DNA of 14,804 bases from NCBI GenBank assembly GCA_021767845.1, contig JAASSQ010000047.1:1-14804 (forward strand), in the 5' to 3' direction. The translations under genes and the position numbers were made by a program. Positions 1 through 7,074 of this stretch are shown here, in pieces (within the stretch, counting starts at the first letter, position 1; each line of letters opens with the position of its first letter). The notes below the pieces were generated by a model, which was given only the letters and a program-made list of their open reading frames with translations, had not been told where the DNA came from and did not search any database. Origin of the DNA: Roseovarius sp. GTDB lineage: Bacteria > Pseudomonadota > Alphaproteobacteria > Rhodobacterales > Rhodobacteraceae.

Positions 1-1157
1 CCGCCGGCATAGGCGGTGCCGCCATCGAGCCGGATGCCCATGCCCGTGGCCGCGCGATAGGCGGTGATGCGGCCGTAATCGGGGATGAAGTTGTTTTGCG
101 GGTCCTCGGTGGTGATCCGGGTCTGCAGGGCGTGACCGTTGAGCGTGATGCTGTCCTGCGAGGGCTTGCCGGTGGCCTCTTCGATGGTCTTGCCTTCGGC
201 GATCTTGATCTGGGCCTGCACGATGTCGATACCCGTCACCTCTTCGGTGACGGTGTGTTCGACCTGCACGCGCGGGTTGACCTCGATGAAGTAGAACCGG
301 TCGGTGTCCATATCCATCAGGAATTCGACCGTGCCCGCGCATTCGTAGTTGACGTGCTTGCAGATCTTGTAGCCCAGCTCGCACAGTTCGGCGCGCTGCG
401 CATCCGTCAGGTAGGGGGCGGGGGCGCGTTCCACGACCTTCTGGTTGCGGCGCTGCACCGAGCAGTCGCGCTCGAAGAGGTGATACATCTGCCCGTGCTT
501 GTCACCGAGGATCTGCACCTCGACATGGCGGGCGCGGGTGATCATCTTTTCGAGATACCCCTCGCCGTTGCCGAAGGCGGCCTCGGCCTCGCGCCGGCCT
601 TCGAGCACCTTTTCCTCAAGCTCGTCGGGGCCGTTGATCGGGCGCATCCCGCGCCCGCCGCCGCCCCAGGAGGCCTTGAGCATCAGAGGGTAGCCGATCT
701 TGTCGGCTTCCTTGCGGATCGCGTCCATGTCGTCGCCCAGAACCTCGGTGGCGGGGATGACCGGCACGCCGGCGTCGATCGCGACGCGCCGCGCGCTGGC
801 CTTGTCGCCAAGCGCGCGCATGGTTTCGGCCTTGGGACCGATGAAGGTGATCCCGTTCGCTGCGCAGGCATCGACGAAATCGGGATTCTCGGAGAGCAGG
901 CCATAGCCGGGGTGGATGGCGTCGGCGCCGGATTCCCTGGCGACGCGGATGATCTCGTCTATCGACAGATAGGCCTGCACGGGGCCCAGCCCCTCGCCGA
1001 TGCGATAGGCCTCGTCGGCCTTGAAACGGTGCAGCCCCAGCTTGTCTTCCTCGGCGAAGACGGCAACGGTGCGTTTGCCCAGTTCATTGGCCGCGCGCAT
1101 GATGCGGATGGCGATTTCGCCGCGGTTTGCGATGAGGATCTTCTTGAATTCGCTCAC
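1..1157 (-). CDS. pyc: Pyruvate carboxylase, N-terminal part (runs off the window)
   Basis: Biotin-dependent enzyme that carboxylates pyruvate to oxaloacetate with ATP and bicarbonate, an anaplerotic reaction in the cytoplasm. About 385 residues are visible of a protein that normally has about 1,150, so only the biotin carboxylase part is here; the carboxyltransferase and biotinyl domains lie beyond position 1. Seen: the N-terminal ILIANRGEIAIRI motif (residues 7-19), the ATP-grasp glycine loop KASWGGGGRGM (161-171), ERDCSVQRRNQKVVE (229-243) and the catalytic stretch FIEVNPRVQVEHTVTEE (290-306). The spelling HRFKADEAYRIGEG near residues 43-56 and NNFIPDYGRI near the edge fit pyruvate carboxylase better than the acetyl- or propionyl-CoA carboxylase subunits. 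The start is GTG at 1157-1155 with an AGGGG Shine-Dalgarno just upstream. An upstream promoter candidate at 1232-1260 suggests the gene is expressed separately from the oxidoreductase behind it. Confidence 0.93.
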   Translation of the reverse strand, partial: MSEFKKILIANRGEIAIRIMRAANELGKRTVAVFAEEDKLGLHRFKADEAYRIGEGLGPVQAYLSIDEIIRVARESGADAIHPGYGLLSENPDFVDACAANGITFIGPKAETMRALGDKASARRVAIDAGVPVIPATEVLGDDMDAIRKEADKIGYPLMLKASWGGGGRGMRPINGPDELEEKVLEGRREAEAAFGNGEGYLEKMITRARHVEVQILGDKHGQMYHLFERDCSVQRRNQKVVERAPAPYLTDAQRAELCELGYKICKHVNYECAGTVEFLMDMDTDRFYFIEVNPRVQVEHTVTEEVTGIDIVQAQIKIAEGKTIEEATGKPSQDSITLNGHALQTRITTEDPQNNFIPDYGRITAYRAATGMGIRLDGGTAYAG

Positions 1158-1231
1158 GGACCCGGTTCCCCTGTTAGCCTTGCTTTACAGGCGCCCCGGC
1201 AGGTTGCTGCAGCGCAGCGCCATATCGCGAC

Positions 1232-1260
1232 CTTGTAAGTTTTGTGAAAGGTTTTCGCAA
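1232..1260 (-). promoter_or_regulatory. Candidate sigma-70 promoter of pyc
   Basis: On the minus strand TTGCGA (1260-1255) and TACAAG (1237-1232) are separated by 17 bp, each matching the housekeeping consensus at four of six positions. It would give a 5' leader of about 65 nt before the GTG start. The rest of the 241-bp gap to the next gene (1158-1398) shows only weak inverted repeats and no convincing terminator or gene. Confidence 0.35.
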
Positions 1261-1398
1261 TGCCGCCGTCGCGCGTCCCACCCGTCCGCGACGTTTTCTG
1301 CCCGATTGGGCGGCGGGCTCACCCCTGCCTGAGAACGGCATTTTCGGTTGCGAAACAGGGTATTGCGGCGCGGTGTTCACCGGCTGCGGGTGGCCGGG

Positions 1399-2538
1399 CT
1401 AGCCGTGCGAGACCACCCGCTCGCGCACCTCGCGCAGCGTGCTCAGGCCAAGCTGGCCCATGTTCGCCTCGAGATCGAGGCGCAGAATCTCGGACAGGTG
1501 GCCGGGGCCGTCCGCCCCGAGGGCGCCAAGCGCATAGTGCCAGGCCCGGCCGAACATCACGAAATCCGCGCCAAGCGCGATGCCGCGCAGGATGTCCAGA
1601 CCGCCCTCGAAACCGCCGTCGATGATGATGGGCAACCTTGTGGCCGCGCGGATCGCGGGCAGCCGTTCGATGGTGGCGGGGGCGGCATCGAACTGGCGGC
1701 CGGCATGGTTTGAGACCCAGATCGCGTCGATCCCGGCCTTTTCCAGGTCTTCGGCATCGTGGTCGCGCAGCACGCCCTTGACCACCATCGGCCCGTCCCA
1801 GGCATCGCGCAACCATTTCAGGTACTGCCAGTCCGGCGCGGTGCGCAGCATGTAGCCCGCGTGCTTGTTCGAGGGCAGGCCGCGGGTCTGGCCTGCATAT
1901 TCGTCGATGAGCTTCATGCGCGGCATGCCTTGCTTGGCCATGCCGCGCGCCCAGGCCGGACAGCGTGCCACCTGCGCCATCAGGCGGGGCGTCAGCTTTG
2001 GCGGGGTGGTCAGGCCCGAGCGCACCTGCCGTTCGCGGCGGCTTGGGACGGGCACATCGACCGTCAGGATCAGCACGCCGAAGCCCGCATCGCGCGCCTT
2101 TTGCAGCATGTCGGCCCGGATGTCGGGGTCGCGGGGCGGATACATCTGGAACCACGCATGCGCGCCCAGAATATCCGACAGGTCGGCCGGTTTCCGGGTG
2201 GCGACGGTGGACAGGCAATAGGGAATGTCGGCACGCGCCGCGGCCCCGGCCAGCAGCGGTTCGGCCCCCGGCCAGATCAGCCCCGACATGCCCACCGGCG
2301 CGATACCGAACGGGAGCGGAAAGTCCTGCCCGAAAAGCCGCGTTGACAGGTCCGGGGCGACCTCGCCATGCAGAATCGAGGGCATCAGCACGACCTGGTC
2401 CAGCTTGCGCCGGTTGCGGGCCTTGGTGGCTTCGACCCCCGTGGCACTGTCCAGGTATTCCCAGACGAAGCGCGGAATGCGTCGGCGGGCGCGGTCGCGC
2501 AGGTCGGACAAGGCGGGATATGTGGCGTGCAGGTCCAT
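1399..2538 (-). CDS. FMN-dependent alpha-hydroxy-acid dehydrogenase (lactate dehydrogenase/glycolate oxidase family)
   Basis: A 379-residue member of the FMN-dependent alpha-hydroxy-acid oxidoreductases, TIM-barrel enzymes that oxidise L-lactate, glycolate, mandelate or similar acids to 2-oxo acids. Family residues are visible: WEYLD (active-site Tyr28), PVGMSGL (81-87), QMYP (Tyr133), the FMN-binding lysine in VVKGV (Lys254), SNHAGRQFD with catalytic His278 and Arg281, and the phosphate-binding segments IIIDGGFEGGLDILRGIALGAD (305-325 region) and FVMFGR (326-331). Oddity: the usual SNHGGRQLD is SNHAGRQFD here. It looks like a diverged paralogue of LldD rather than the standard respiratory L-lactate dehydrogenase, so the substrate is left open. 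There is no Shine-Dalgarno before the ATG; the promoter and operator described at 2547-2574 would give a nearly leaderless mRNA. The gene precedes pyc on the same strand, so a link to lactate/pyruvate use is plausible but not shown. Confidence 0.85.
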   Translation of the reverse strand: MDLHATYPALSDLRDRARRRIPRFVWEYLDSATGVEATKARNRRKLDQVVLMPSILHGEVAPDLSTRLFGQDFPLPFGIAPVGMSGLIWPGAEPLLAGAAARADIPYCLSTVATRKPADLSDILGAHAWFQMYPPRDPDIRADMLQKARDAGFGVLILTVDVPVPSRRERQVRSGLTTPPKLTPRLMAQVARCPAWARGMAKQGMPRMKLIDEYAGQTRGLPSNKHAGYMLRTAPDWQYLKWLRDAWDGPMVVKGVLRDHDAEDLEKAGIDAIWVSNHAGRQFDAAPATIERLPAIRAATRLPIIIDGGFEGGLDILRGIALGADFVMFGRAWHYALGALGADGPGHLSEILRLDLEANMGQLGLSTLREVRERVVSHG

Positions 2539-2546
2539 GGCGCGCG

Positions 2547-2574
2547 AATGTAAGCGATTACATAGCGGTGTCCA
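2547..2574 (-). promoter_or_regulatory. Candidate promoter of the alpha-hydroxy-acid dehydrogenase
   Basis: On the minus strand TGGACA (2574-2569) and TACATT (2552-2547) are spaced by 16 bp. The -10 ends 8 bp before the ATG, so the transcript would begin at or next to the start codon, in keeping with the absence of a Shine-Dalgarno. Confidence 0.45.
2548..2563. promoter_or_regulatory. LacI-family-like operator palindrome
   Basis: ATGTAAGCGATTACAT is an inverted repeat with 6-bp arms (ATGTAA/TTACAT). Its inner 14 bp, TGTAAGCGATTACA, has the central CG and flanking pattern typical of LacI/CcpA-family operators. It covers the spacer and most of the -10 of the predicted promoter, the position expected of a repressor site. 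No LacI-family gene lies in the window. Confidence 0.5.
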
Positions 2575-2615
2575 GAGGCATTCGCCGGGTGCGATTGCCG
2601 GCGGTGCAATGCTTT

Positions 2616-2642
2616 GTTAACCTTTTGTTAACCTTCGTTAAC
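2616..2642. promoter_or_regulatory. Three helically phased GTTAAC elements with a CtrA-like TTAA-N7-TTAA site
   Basis: GTTAAC occurs three times, at 2616, 2627 and 2637, at steps of 11 and 10 bp. The first two copies form TTAA-N7-TTAA (2617-2631), the spacing of the CtrA box of alphaproteobacteria; the third is spaced by 6 bp. The element lies 14 bp before the start of the gene at 2657 and about 80 bp upstream of the divergent dehydrogenase gene. TTAA is rare in such GC-rich DNA, so the cluster is unlikely to be chance. Binding by CtrA is inferred, not shown. Confidence 0.5.
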
Positions 2643-2656
2643 GAAAGCGGCATGGC

Positions 2657-3121
2657 ATGGGAGAGGTCGAGCTAGCGGCGCTGTTATGCGCGTTTCTTGC
2701 CGGCAGCGAACAGGAAACCCGGCAGTATTTCGATGTCGGCGGCATGACCCGCTATGTCCGAGTGGATTGCGAGACCGACAGCCACGTGATCGAGGTTGGG
2801 CTGGACGGTAAAAGCAATTCCCGCGACAGCGTGCATCAGGCCCTTTTTTTCGCCCATCTGACGGGCAAGACGCCCGCGGTGGTCCTGATCTACCGCGACG
2901 GCCATGTCGGCCGTTTCGAACATGAAATGCGCCATGTCACGCGCGCCGCCGGCGTGGTCTATGCCACCTGTCGCGATGCTTTCATCGTGCGTTGGGCGCA
3001 GACCCGCGCGCTGCGGGACGCCTATCGCGACGACGGGCAAGACGACCTGTCCGAGGAGGGCGCGGTCAAGAGCCTGTGCAATCTCGACGATCTGAGGGGC
3101 GCGCCGCCTGCCGGTTACTGA
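2657..3121 (+). CDS. Conserved hypothetical protein, possible PD-(D/E)XK nuclease-like fold
   Basis: A 154-residue soluble protein without signal peptide or membrane segment; I do not recognise a named family. The centre reads like a restriction-endonuclease-type core: a helix with QETR (Glu20), VDCET (Asp37), HVIEVGLDGKS (Glu46, Asp50, Lys52), then SVHQALFFAHLTGKTPAVVLIYRDG, where a conserved Gln (Gln61) and a buried strand would follow. The classical ExK is not intact (Glu-Val-Gly), so either the lysine has migrated or the protein is not catalytic. The C-terminal half is basic and helical with an acidic tail. Start: ATG at 2657; the ATG at 2652 is out of frame. The Shine-Dalgarno is poor. 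It lies directly upstream of uvrD on the same strand, with 72 bp between that contain a LexA box. Function unknown; the fold assignment is an inference. Confidence 0.7.
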   Translation: MGEVELAALLCAFLAGSEQETRQYFDVGGMTRYVRVDCETDSHVIEVGLDGKSNSRDSVHQALFFAHLTGKTPAVVLIYRDGHVGRFEHEMRHVTRAAGVVYATCRDAFIVRWAQTRALRDAYRDDGQDDLSEEGAVKSLCNLDDLRGAPPAGY

Positions 3122-3136
3122 TGGCGAATTTCGGCA

Positions 3137-3151
3137 GAACATTCCCCGAAC
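3137..3151. promoter_or_regulatory. LexA (SOS) box upstream of uvrD
   Basis: GAACATTCCCCGAAC, read on the minus strand as GTTC-N7-GTTC, is an exact match to the direct-repeat LexA box of alphaproteobacteria. It lies 42 bp before the uvrD ATG. uvrD belongs to the SOS regulon in several bacteria, which supports the reading. Chance alone gives roughly 0.3 such sites in a GC-rich window of this size, so location matters. Confidence 0.65.
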
Positions 3152-3193
3152 ATTGGCTTTAATTCGAGGCGAAGCCGCGCTATCTTGCCCGCC

Positions 3194-5545
3194 ATGACCA
3201 GTTTCGACGAATCCGACGCCTTCGAAGGTGCCTCGCTGGCGCGGCGCGCCATGGCCGCGCGGCCGATGCCCTATCTGGACGACCTCAACCCCGAGCAGCG
3301 CGCGGCGGTCGAGGCGCTTGATGGGCCTGTGCTGATGCTGGCGGGGGCAGGGACGGGCAAGACCAAGGCGCTGACCACGCGCATCGTGCATCTGCTGAAC
3401 ACCGGCACCGCGCGGCCCAACGAGATCCTGGCGGTGACCTTCACCAACAAGGCCGCGCGCGAGATGAAGGACCGTGTGGGCCGCATGATGGGCGAGGCGA
3501 TCGAGGGGATGCCGTGGCTTGGCACGTTCCACGCGATTTGCGTGAAACTGCTGCGCCGCCATGCCGAACTGGTCGATCTGAAATCGAACTTCACCATACT
3601 GGATACCGACGATCAGATCCGACTGCTCAAGCAACTGGTGCAGGCCGCCGGGATCGACGACAAACGCTGGCCCGCACGGCAATTGGCCGGGGTGATCGAC
3701 CATTGGAAAAACCGCGCCTGGACCCCTGACACCGTGCCGGCGAGCGAGGCCGCGGCCTATGACGGGAAGGGCGTGGCGCTTTACAAGCAATACCAGACCC
3801 GCCTGCGCGAACTGAACGCGGTGGATTTCGGCGATCTGCTGCTGCACATGGTCACGATCTTCCAGGAACACGACGATGTCCTCAGCCAGTATCAACGCTG
3901 GTTCCGCTATATCCTGGTGGACGAGTACCAGGATACCAACGTCGCCCAATACCTGTGGCTGCGCCTATTGGCGGGCGGGCACAAGAACATCTGCTGCGTG
4001 GGCGATGACGATCAGTCGATCTATGGCTGGCGCGGCGCGGAAGTGGGCAACATCCTGCGGTTCGAAAAGGATTTTCCCGGCGCCAAGGTGGTCCGGCTGG
4101 AGCAGAACTACCGCTCCACCCCGCATATTCTGGCGGCGGCGGGCGGGGTGATCGCCGGTAACAAGGGGCGGCTTGGCAAGGAGTTGTGGACAGAGGCCGA
4201 GGCGGGCGAGAAAGTCCGCCTGATCGGCCATTGGGACGGCGAGGAGGAGGCGCGCTGGATTGGCGACGAGATCGAGGCGATGCAGCGCGGCACGCGGGGG
4301 CAGCGCCCCTTTTCGCTGGATGACATAGCCATTCTGGTGCGCGCCTCGCACCAGATGCGGGCCTTCGAGGACCGGTTCCTCACCATCGGGTTGCCCTATC
4401 GCGTGATCGGCGGCCCGCGATTTTACGAGCGGATGGAGATCCGCGACGCCATGGCCTATTTCCGGCTGGTCGTGTCACCCTCCGACGACCTGGCCTTCGA
4501 GCGGATCGTGAACACGCCCAAGCGGGGCCTTGGCGACAAGGCGCAGCAGACCATCCAGCGGATCGCGCGGGACAACGGGGTGTCGCTGCTGGACGGGGCG
4601 GCGATGGCCGTGGAGCAGGGCGCGATCAAAGGCAAGGGCGCGCAGGCGCTTGGCAAGCTGGTGGTGGACCTGTCGCGGTGGGGCCGGATGACCGACGACC
4701 CCGATCTGAGCCACGTGGATCTGGCCGAGATCATCCTGGACGAATCCGGCTACACCGAGATGTGGCAGAACGACAAGACGCCCGAGGCGCCGGGGCGTCT
4801 GGAGAACCTGAAGGAACTGGTGAAGGCGCTGGAGCAGTTCGAGAACCTTGGCGGGTTCCTGGAGCATGTCAGCCTGATCATGGACAACGAATCCGAAGAG
4901 CAGGGCGAGAAAGTGTCGATCATGACGCTGCACGCCGCCAAGGGGCTGGAGTTTCCCGTGGTGTTCCTGCCGGGCTGGGAGGACGGACTTTTCCCGTCGC
5001 AACGGTCGATGGACGAAAGCGGGCTGAAGGGCGTGGAGGAAGAGCGCCGGCTGGCCTATGTCGGGATCACCCGCGCCGAGGAGGTTTGCACGATTTCCTT
5101 TGCCGGTAACCGGCGGGTCTATGGCCAATGGCAAAGCCAGTTGCCCTCGCGATTCATCGACGAGTTGCCCGAAGACCATGTCGAGGTGCTGACCCCGCCG
5201 GGGCTTTACGGCGGGGGCTATGGCGCGGCCGCGGGCGGATCGGTGCAAAGCGGGCTGGAGCAGGCCGCGGCGGAGGCGAATGTCTATAACTCGCCCGGTT
5301 GGCGGCGGATGCAGGCACGGGCGGGCGAGCGCCCGCTGAGCCAGCCGCGCGAATCGAAAGCGGGCGTGATCGATGCGCAGGCCGTGAGCGCGCATACGGT
5401 AGGCGAGCGCGTGTTCCACCAGAAATTCGGCTACGGGTCGATCCTCGGGATCGAGGGCGACAAGCTGGAAATCGAGTTCGAGAAGGCGGGCGTGAAGAAG
5501 GTGGTGGCCCGCTTCGTGACCGGAACCGACGACGTGCCGTTCTGA
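3194..5545 (+). CDS. uvrD: ATP-dependent DNA helicase UvrD/PcrA
   Basis: Superfamily 1A 3'-to-5' helicase acting in nucleotide excision and mismatch repair and in clearing stalled polymerases. At 783 residues it is complete. Motifs in order: Q motif LNPEQRAAV (31-39), Walker A AGAGTGKT (50-57), Ia AVTFTNKAA (80-88), II LVDEYQDTN (241-249), III GDDDQSIYGWRGA (270-282), IV LEQNYRS (302-308), V MTLHAAKGLEF (577-587) and VI ERRLAYVGITRAEE (617-630). The C-terminal stretch GERVFHQKFGYGSILGIEG (737-755) is the Tudor-like domain that binds RNA polymerase in UvrD/PcrA. The ATG at 3194 is preferred to an in-frame TTG at 3185 because it matches relatives. There is no Shine-Dalgarno; a -10-like TATCTT (3181-3186) ends 7 bp before the ATG, hinting at a leaderless transcript. 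A LexA box lies upstream at 3137-3151. The gene converges on the M20 peptidase gene. Confidence 0.97.
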   Translation: MTSFDESDAFEGASLARRAMAARPMPYLDDLNPEQRAAVEALDGPVLMLAGAGTGKTKALTTRIVHLLNTGTARPNEILAVTFTNKAAREMKDRVGRMMGEAIEGMPWLGTFHAICVKLLRRHAELVDLKSNFTILDTDDQIRLLKQLVQAAGIDDKRWPARQLAGVIDHWKNRAWTPDTVPASEAAAYDGKGVALYKQYQTRLRELNAVDFGDLLLHMVTIFQEHDDVLSQYQRWFRYILVDEYQDTNVAQYLWLRLLAGGHKNICCVGDDDQSIYGWRGAEVGNILRFEKDFPGAKVVRLEQNYRSTPHILAAAGGVIAGNKGRLGKELWTEAEAGEKVRLIGHWDGEEEARWIGDEIEAMQRGTRGQRPFSLDDIAILVRASHQMRAFEDRFLTIGLPYRVIGGPRFYERMEIRDAMAYFRLVVSPSDDLAFERIVNTPKRGLGDKAQQTIQRIARDNGVSLLDGAAMAVEQGAIKGKGAQALGKLVVDLSRWGRMTDDPDLSHVDLAEIILDESGYTEMWQNDKTPEAPGRLENLKELVKALEQFENLGGFLEHVSLIMDNESEEQGEKVSIMTLHAAKGLEFPVVFLPGWEDGLFPSQRSMDESGLKGVEEERRLAYVGITRAEEVCTISFAGNRRVYGQWQSQLPSRFIDELPEDHVEVLTPPGLYGGGYGAAAGGSVQSGLEQAAAEANVYNSPGWRRMQARAGERPLSQPRESKAGVIDAQAVSAHTVGERVFHQKFGYGSILGIEGDKLEIEFEKAGVKKVVARFVTGTDDVPF

Positions 5546-5558
5546 CCGGGTGCTTTTT

Positions 5559-5626
5559 GGGGCTCTGCCCCCGTCGCGGCCCGGTGGGCCGCGCCTCCCC
5601 CGAGGTATTGGAGGCCAGATGAAGGC
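5559..5626 (+). repeat. Dispersed intergenic repeat, copy 1, with two hairpins; probable terminator
   Basis: Starts 13 bp after the uvrD stop. It contains the hairpins GGGGC-TCT-GCCCC (5559-5571) and GCGGCCC-GGT-GGGCCGC (5576-5592), then CTCCCCCGAGGTATTGGAGG and CCAGATGAAGG. The same modules, apart from the second hairpin, recur inverted at 10968-11019. It sits between convergent genes, so it may end transcripts from either side, although there is no long U tract after the hairpins (a T5 run precedes the first). Confidence 0.6.
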
Positions 5627-5664
5627 TGGATCAGCGGTCGTGAGCGGGCGGGGCCAAGGCCCGG

Positions 5665-6960
5665 TCAGATCGGCTCCAGTCCACACCAGTCGGCGATGAA
5701 GAGCGCTATGACCTCGGTGCATTTCTTGACCGATCCAAGATCGACAGATTCGTCGAAGCCGTGGATGCTGTCGGCGCGGGGGCCGTAACAGAGGCTCGGT
5801 ATACCGTGATAGAGCCCGTAAAACCGGGTATCGGTCACGGCTGTCCAGGATTGATTCTCGGGGGCGTCTTCGCCGGTCACGGCCTTGTGGGCGCGGGCGA
5901 GCGCGGCCTCGGGCGCGTCGGCGTTTTCCAGCACGTAGCCATCCGCCTGGAACCCCGTCCAGGCGATCTCTGGCGGGTTCTCGCGAAGGAACGGATGGGT
6001 GGCGGCGGCGTCGGCCACGGTCTTTTCGATCTGGGCGCGGCGGGTGGCCACGTCATCGCCCGGCAGCAGCCCCATTCGGCAATCGACATCGCACCAGGCC
6101 GGCAGGCTGGAGGTCCAGTCGCCGCCCGCGATTTTGCCGGCGTTGAAATTCAGCGGATGCTCGACCTCGCGGTAATGAGGGTGGGACGCGGCCTCGGCGT
6201 TCCACGCGGCTTCCATGTCTTGCAGCGCGGAGACCAGGTGCATCGCGGCGGTGACCGCGCTGGAGCCGGTGCCGGCATAGGCGACATGCGCCGGCCGGCC
6301 GCGCACCTTGAGGCGGAACCAGATCGCGCCGACCTGCGCTCGGACCAAGCCGAGGGCCGTTGGTTCGGGGATCAGCGCGCAATCCGCTCGATAGCCACGA
6401 TGCAACGTCGCCACTGCGCCGAGGCCAGAGCTTTCTTCCTCGACCACGGATTGGTAATGCAGCCGCCCCGCCGGGGCATAGCCCGCGCGCCGCAGCGCAT
6501 CGACTGCGAAGAGCGCGGCGACCTTGCCGGCCTTCATGTCGCCCGCGCCGCGCCCGTACATCCAGCCGTCGCGCACCCGGGGGGCATAGGGCGGGGTGGT
6601 CCACATCGCGTCGGGGCCTTCGGGCACGACGTCGAGATGGCCTTGCAGGATCAGCGAACGGCCCGTTTCCCGGGCCGGGGCAAGCGTGCCGACGACCGAT
6701 CGGACCTCGGCCCGTTCGCCCGCGCAATCGCAGAAACCGGGCTCAGCCTGCAGGGCGGGGACCGGTGTTGTCCAGTCATCGACCGACCAGCCGCGGGTGC
6801 GCAGGGCGCCGGCCACGAAATCGAGGGCAGCATCCTCTTGCTGGCGCAGGCTGGGGATGCTGGTGAAATCGGCAAGGAATTGCACCTGCCTGTCGAACCC
6901 GTCGGCAACAGCGGTGGCGATGGCCTGGCGCAGGCCCGGATCGGTGGATGCTTTGGTCAT
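5665..6960 (-). CDS. M20 family metallopeptidase/deacylase (ArgE/DapE-like)
   Basis: A 431-residue cytoplasmic di-zinc hydrolase of the M20 family, which removes acyl groups from amino acids or cleaves small peptides (relatives: acetylornithine deacetylase, succinyl-diaminopimelate desuccinylase, carboxypeptidase G2). Metal and catalytic residues are in place: LQGHLDVVPEG (His108, Asp110), YGRGAGDMKAGK (bridging Asp141), VVEEESSG (general base Glu174 and metal Glu175), PEP (Glu199) and SIHGFDE near the C terminus (His400). The dimerisation domain lies between about 205 and 320. The start at 6960 is the only good methionine; upstream codons run into the small-RNA terminator. The Shine-Dalgarno is weak, and a TTGACT -35-like element lies at 7017-7012 just beyond the terminator, so an independent promoter is likely. 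Substrate cannot be told from sequence; argE or dapE would be an over-call. Confidence 0.85.
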   Translation of the reverse strand: MTKASTDPGLRQAIATAVADGFDRQVQFLADFTSIPSLRQQEDAALDFVAGALRTRGWSVDDWTTPVPALQAEPGFCDCAGERAEVRSVVGTLAPARETGRSLILQGHLDVVPEGPDAMWTTPPYAPRVRDGWMYGRGAGDMKAGKVAALFAVDALRRAGYAPAGRLHYQSVVEEESSGLGAVATLHRGYRADCALIPEPTALGLVRAQVGAIWFRLKVRGRPAHVAYAGTGSSAVTAAMHLVSALQDMEAAWNAEAASHPHYREVEHPLNFNAGKIAGGDWTSSLPAWCDVDCRMGLLPGDDVATRRAQIEKTVADAAATHPFLRENPPEIAWTGFQADGYVLENADAPEAALARAHKAVTGEDAPENQSWTAVTDTRFYGLYHGIPSLCYGPRADSIHGFDESVDLGSVKKCTEVIALFIADWCGLEPI

Positions 6961-7027
6961 GGAACAATCCGCTTTGGTGAGGCCTGCATACGAGCAGCCG
7001 ATAGCGCGGACAGTCAAGTCTCTGCTG

Positions 7028-7074
7028 AGAAAAAGAAAACGGCGGCGCCAGGGAGGAGGAGAGGCGCCGCCGTT
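7028..7074 (-). terminator. Intrinsic terminator whose loop carries the anti-SD motif
   Basis: On the minus strand a perfect 12-bp stem (AACGGCGGCGCC at 7038-7049 paired with 7063-7074) closes a 13-nt loop UCUCCUCCUCCCU and is followed by UUCUUUUUCUC (7037-7027). This is the fifth and last hairpin of the array and has the form of a rho-independent terminator. It would end the DUF1127-small-RNA transcript before the M20 gene. Confidence 0.8.

Noticed and set aside
2684..3949. Long antisense open frame over the unknown gene and the uvrD start (421 codons)
   Set aside because: It runs through two plus-strand genes and their regulatory gap, with no family resemblance; a compositional shadow.
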